From Ignavibacteriaceae bacterium (lineage in GTDB: Bacteria > Bacteroidota > Ignavibacteria > Ignavibacteriales > Ignavibacteriaceae), in contig JANWIS010000101.1 of the NCBI GenBank assembly GCA_025449775.1, forward strand, positions 1 through 8,212: 8,212 nt of DNA. The letters run 5' to 3'. Of the stretch, positions 7,338 to 8,212 are shown piece after piece. Below the pieces are notes generated by a model that made no database searches, was not told the origin of the DNA, and saw only the letters and a list, made by a program, of their open reading frames with translations. The position numbers and the translations under genes were made by a program. How positions within the stretch are numbered: the stretch's first letter is position 1; each line of letters starts with the position of its first letter.

Positions 7338-7724
7338 TTATTCTTCAGTATTTTCCAGTTCTCTGACACCGCTTTCTTCAATGGTTATTTCAATATTTTC
7401 TTCGTCCTGCATATCCCATCGAATCGGTAAATCATTGTTGTAGTTTTCATCACCACTTTTAATTCCGGTTGAAACTTGTTTATCGACGTAATTAACAACT
7501 TCTCCAAGGTCGTACCATCTTGCCGAAGCATTGCTATTAACCAAAAATGAAAGAAGGGGACAATAGAGCGATCCCTGTCCTGTGCATTTTAGTTTTTCAC
7601 GGGTCATTTCAACGACCTTGTATCTTTTAGCTCCGCCTCCTCCACGAATAATAATTGTGAATGCAGATACTTCATATGCGAATGAAGCAAGGAATAATAG
7701 TAAAAGAATAATTTTTGATTTCAT
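7338..7724 (-). CDS. small secreted protein, copy 1 of a tandem pair
   Basis: This 128-residue protein heads the minus-strand cassette. The signal peptide is almost the same as in the downstream copy, with a cut after Ala21 (E-V-S-A), leaving about 107 residues. The mature part opens with FTIII and a glycine turn (GGGGA), then Cys47 and Cys55 (C-X7-C), Trp70-Tyr71, the helix-like 74-85, the conserved ENYNNDLPIRW (93-103) and MQDEEN, and an acidic tail ending in Glu-Glu. The third cysteine of the paralog (118) is Ser here, so the C47/C55 pair is the only shared possible disulfide. A 144-base gap with a weak hairpin separates it from the second copy. A promoter candidate at 7875-7905 would give a leader of about 145 nt carrying a GC-rich hairpin. 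Family and function are unknown. The opposite strand has a 61-codon open frame over the start region that I take as chance. Confidence 0.8.
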   Translation of the reverse strand: MKSKIILLLLFLASFAYEVSAFTIIIRGGGGAKRYKVVEMTREKLKCTGQGSLYCPLLSFLVNSNASARWYDLGEVVNYVDKQVSTGIKSGDENYNNDLPIRWDMQDEENIEITIEESGVRELENTEE

Positions 7725-7789
7725 TTTATTTGGATTTAGTATTTTAATTAAGTCATTATTTAATTGAGAAGAGTGTTGTGTTAGTTTTT

Positions 7790-7803
7790 CCGCCTCATGG
7801 CGG
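7790..7803. repeat. perfect hairpin CCGCC-TCAT-GGCGG
   Basis: Five G+C base pairs close a 4-base loop inside a very AT-rich gap, so the hairpin stands out. In the minus direction it would lie in the leader of the secreted cassette, about 65 bases before the first ATG. It is followed there by AAAAA and not a T-run, so it is not a standard intrinsic terminator. It could stabilise the leader, hide a ribosome entry site, or be one copy of a dispersed palindrome; this window alone cannot tell. Confidence 0.5.
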
Positions 7804-7867
7804 TCAGGTTGGGGGTTTAATGGATTTTACATAACAGTTATTAATCATGGCGATATAGTGATTGAAA

Positions 7868-7898
7868 TTGAATGCAAATATTCTGTTGTTTAAATTTG
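7868..7898 (+). promoter_or_regulatory. Bacteroidota-type promoter for exonuclease III
   Basis: TTG (7868-7870), a 20-base spacer and TAAATTTG (7891-7898) match the TTG-N(17-23)-TAnnTTTG consensus of the Bacteroidota primary sigma factor without a mismatch in the defined bases. Transcription would begin near 7905, giving an 80-100 nt leader before the exonuclease III start. A 10-bp perfect palindrome, CCATATATGG (7908-7917), lies just after the predicted start site and could be an operator. Confidence 0.5.
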
Positions 7899-7905
7899 AA
7901 TACAA
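7875..7905 (-). promoter_or_regulatory. candidate divergent promoter for the secreted cassette
   Basis: On the minus strand, TTG (7905-7903), a 20-base spacer and AATATTTG (7882-7875) fit the same consensus with one mismatch (A for T at the first base of the -7 element). Transcription would start near 7868 and run left into the 128-aa gene with a leader of about 145 nt. The elements interlock with those of the exonuclease III promoter on the other strand. Confidence 0.35.
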
Positions 7906-7988
7906 CTCCATATATGGTGGTTTTTGTTTGTTGGATTGTTAATGATGGGAGATAAATTATTTTTTATCTTGCTGCCAAATAAATTGAT

Positions 7989-8212
7989 ATGGCAAAGAAC
8001 AAAATGAGAATAGTTAGCTGGAACGTTAATGGAATCCGTGCGATCTGGAAAAAAGGTTTTCAGGAATGGCTGACGAAAGACGATCCTGATATTCTTTGTT
8101 TACAGGAAACTAAAGCCCAACCTAATCAGCTCGCAGAAGAGATCATGCTTTGTAACAATTATAAATCTTATTTTTTTTCTGCTGAGAAAAAGGGTTATTC
8201 AGGTGTCGCGGT
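7989..8212 (+). CDS. xth: exodeoxyribonuclease III, N-terminal part (cut by window end)
   Basis: The visible 74 codons encode the start of an ExoIII-type AP endonuclease, which cuts DNA at abasic sites and removes 3' blocking groups and 3' nucleotides in base-excision repair. SWNVNGIRA (10-18) carries the conserved active-site Asn12 (Asn7 in E. coli). DILCLQETK (34-42) carries the metal-binding Glu40 (Glu34 in E. coli). GYSGVA near the cut end matches the next conserved strand. The frame is open to the last base, so the gene continues beyond the window. The ATG at 7989 gives MAKNKMRIVSW; the second ATG at 8004 would give MRIVSW, which is the more usual family start, so the exact start is open. 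It is transcribed away from the secreted cassette. Confidence 0.92.
   Translation, partial: MAKNKMRIVSWNVNGIRAIWKKGFQEWLTKDDPDILCLQETKAQPNQLAEEIMLCNNYKSYFFSAEKKGYSGVA

Noticed and set aside
6801..7724. The two small proteins as NVEALA-type Cys-rich peptides or bacteriocin precursors
   Set aside because: They are longer, have only two or three cysteines and lack the NVEALA motif and a double-glycine leader cut site. The GG runs lie after the signal peptide, in the mature part. Only the gene neighbourhood is similar.
7872..7955. 27-codon open frame with a hydrophobic product upstream of exonuclease III
   Set aside because: It covers the predicted promoter, has no recognisable features and is of a length expected by chance.

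Overview
The window looks like a chromosomal stretch of a Bacteroidota bacterium. Reasons: low G+C; genes without convincing Shine-Dalgarno sequences; a good match to the Bacteroidota promoter consensus (TTG-N20-TAnnTTTG) upstream of an exonuclease III gene; a Uup-like ABC-F protein with the AKNGSGKS-type first P-loop that I recall as common in this phylum; and a group of secreted genes in a style familiar from Bacteroidota. No species can be named. No tRNA, rRNA, CRISPR array, transposase or phage gene was seen, and no gene-free stretch exceeds 300 bases.

Layout. Bases 1-268 hold a possible 3' end of an upstream gene (to 54) and then AT-rich leader with a half-promoter (TACCTTTG, 241-248). 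From 269 to 4152, three plus-strand genes look like housekeeping or conserved genes: a small protein with a UvrD/PcrA C-terminal (Tudor-like) module, a Uup-type ABC-F ATPase, and an EntS-like major facilitator transporter. Between the last two lies a short degenerate ACRGAG repeat (2758-2790). The transporter meets the next gene tail to tail with 8 bp between the stop codons.

From 7724 down to 4161 lies a minus-strand cassette of five genes, all predicted to be exported. In transcription order they are two paralogous secreted proteins (128 and 130 aa, about half of positions identical), a 408-aa beta-propeller-like protein, a 193-aa thioredoxin-fold protein with a C-A-D-C motif, and a 294-aa beta-rich protein that may be an outer-membrane barrel. 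The last four are tightly packed (17-nt overlap, 65-nt overlap, 28-nt gap), which suggests one transcript. The cassette is visibly more AT-rich than the housekeeping genes. Its parts (tandem small secreted proteins, propeller, thioredoxin-like protein) recall the NVEALA-peptide/6-bladed-propeller/TlpA-type loci of Bacteroides, but the small proteins lack NVEALA features. It is the best candidate here for an undescribed system. Its function is unknown.

Bases 7725-7988 separate the cassette from a divergently transcribed exonuclease III gene, cut off by the window end. This gap contains a quasi-palindrome (7868-7905) whose two halves form back-to-back promoters, one for exonuclease III and one for the secreted cassette, plus a perfect CCGCC-TCAT-GGCGG hairpin in the inferred cassette leader.
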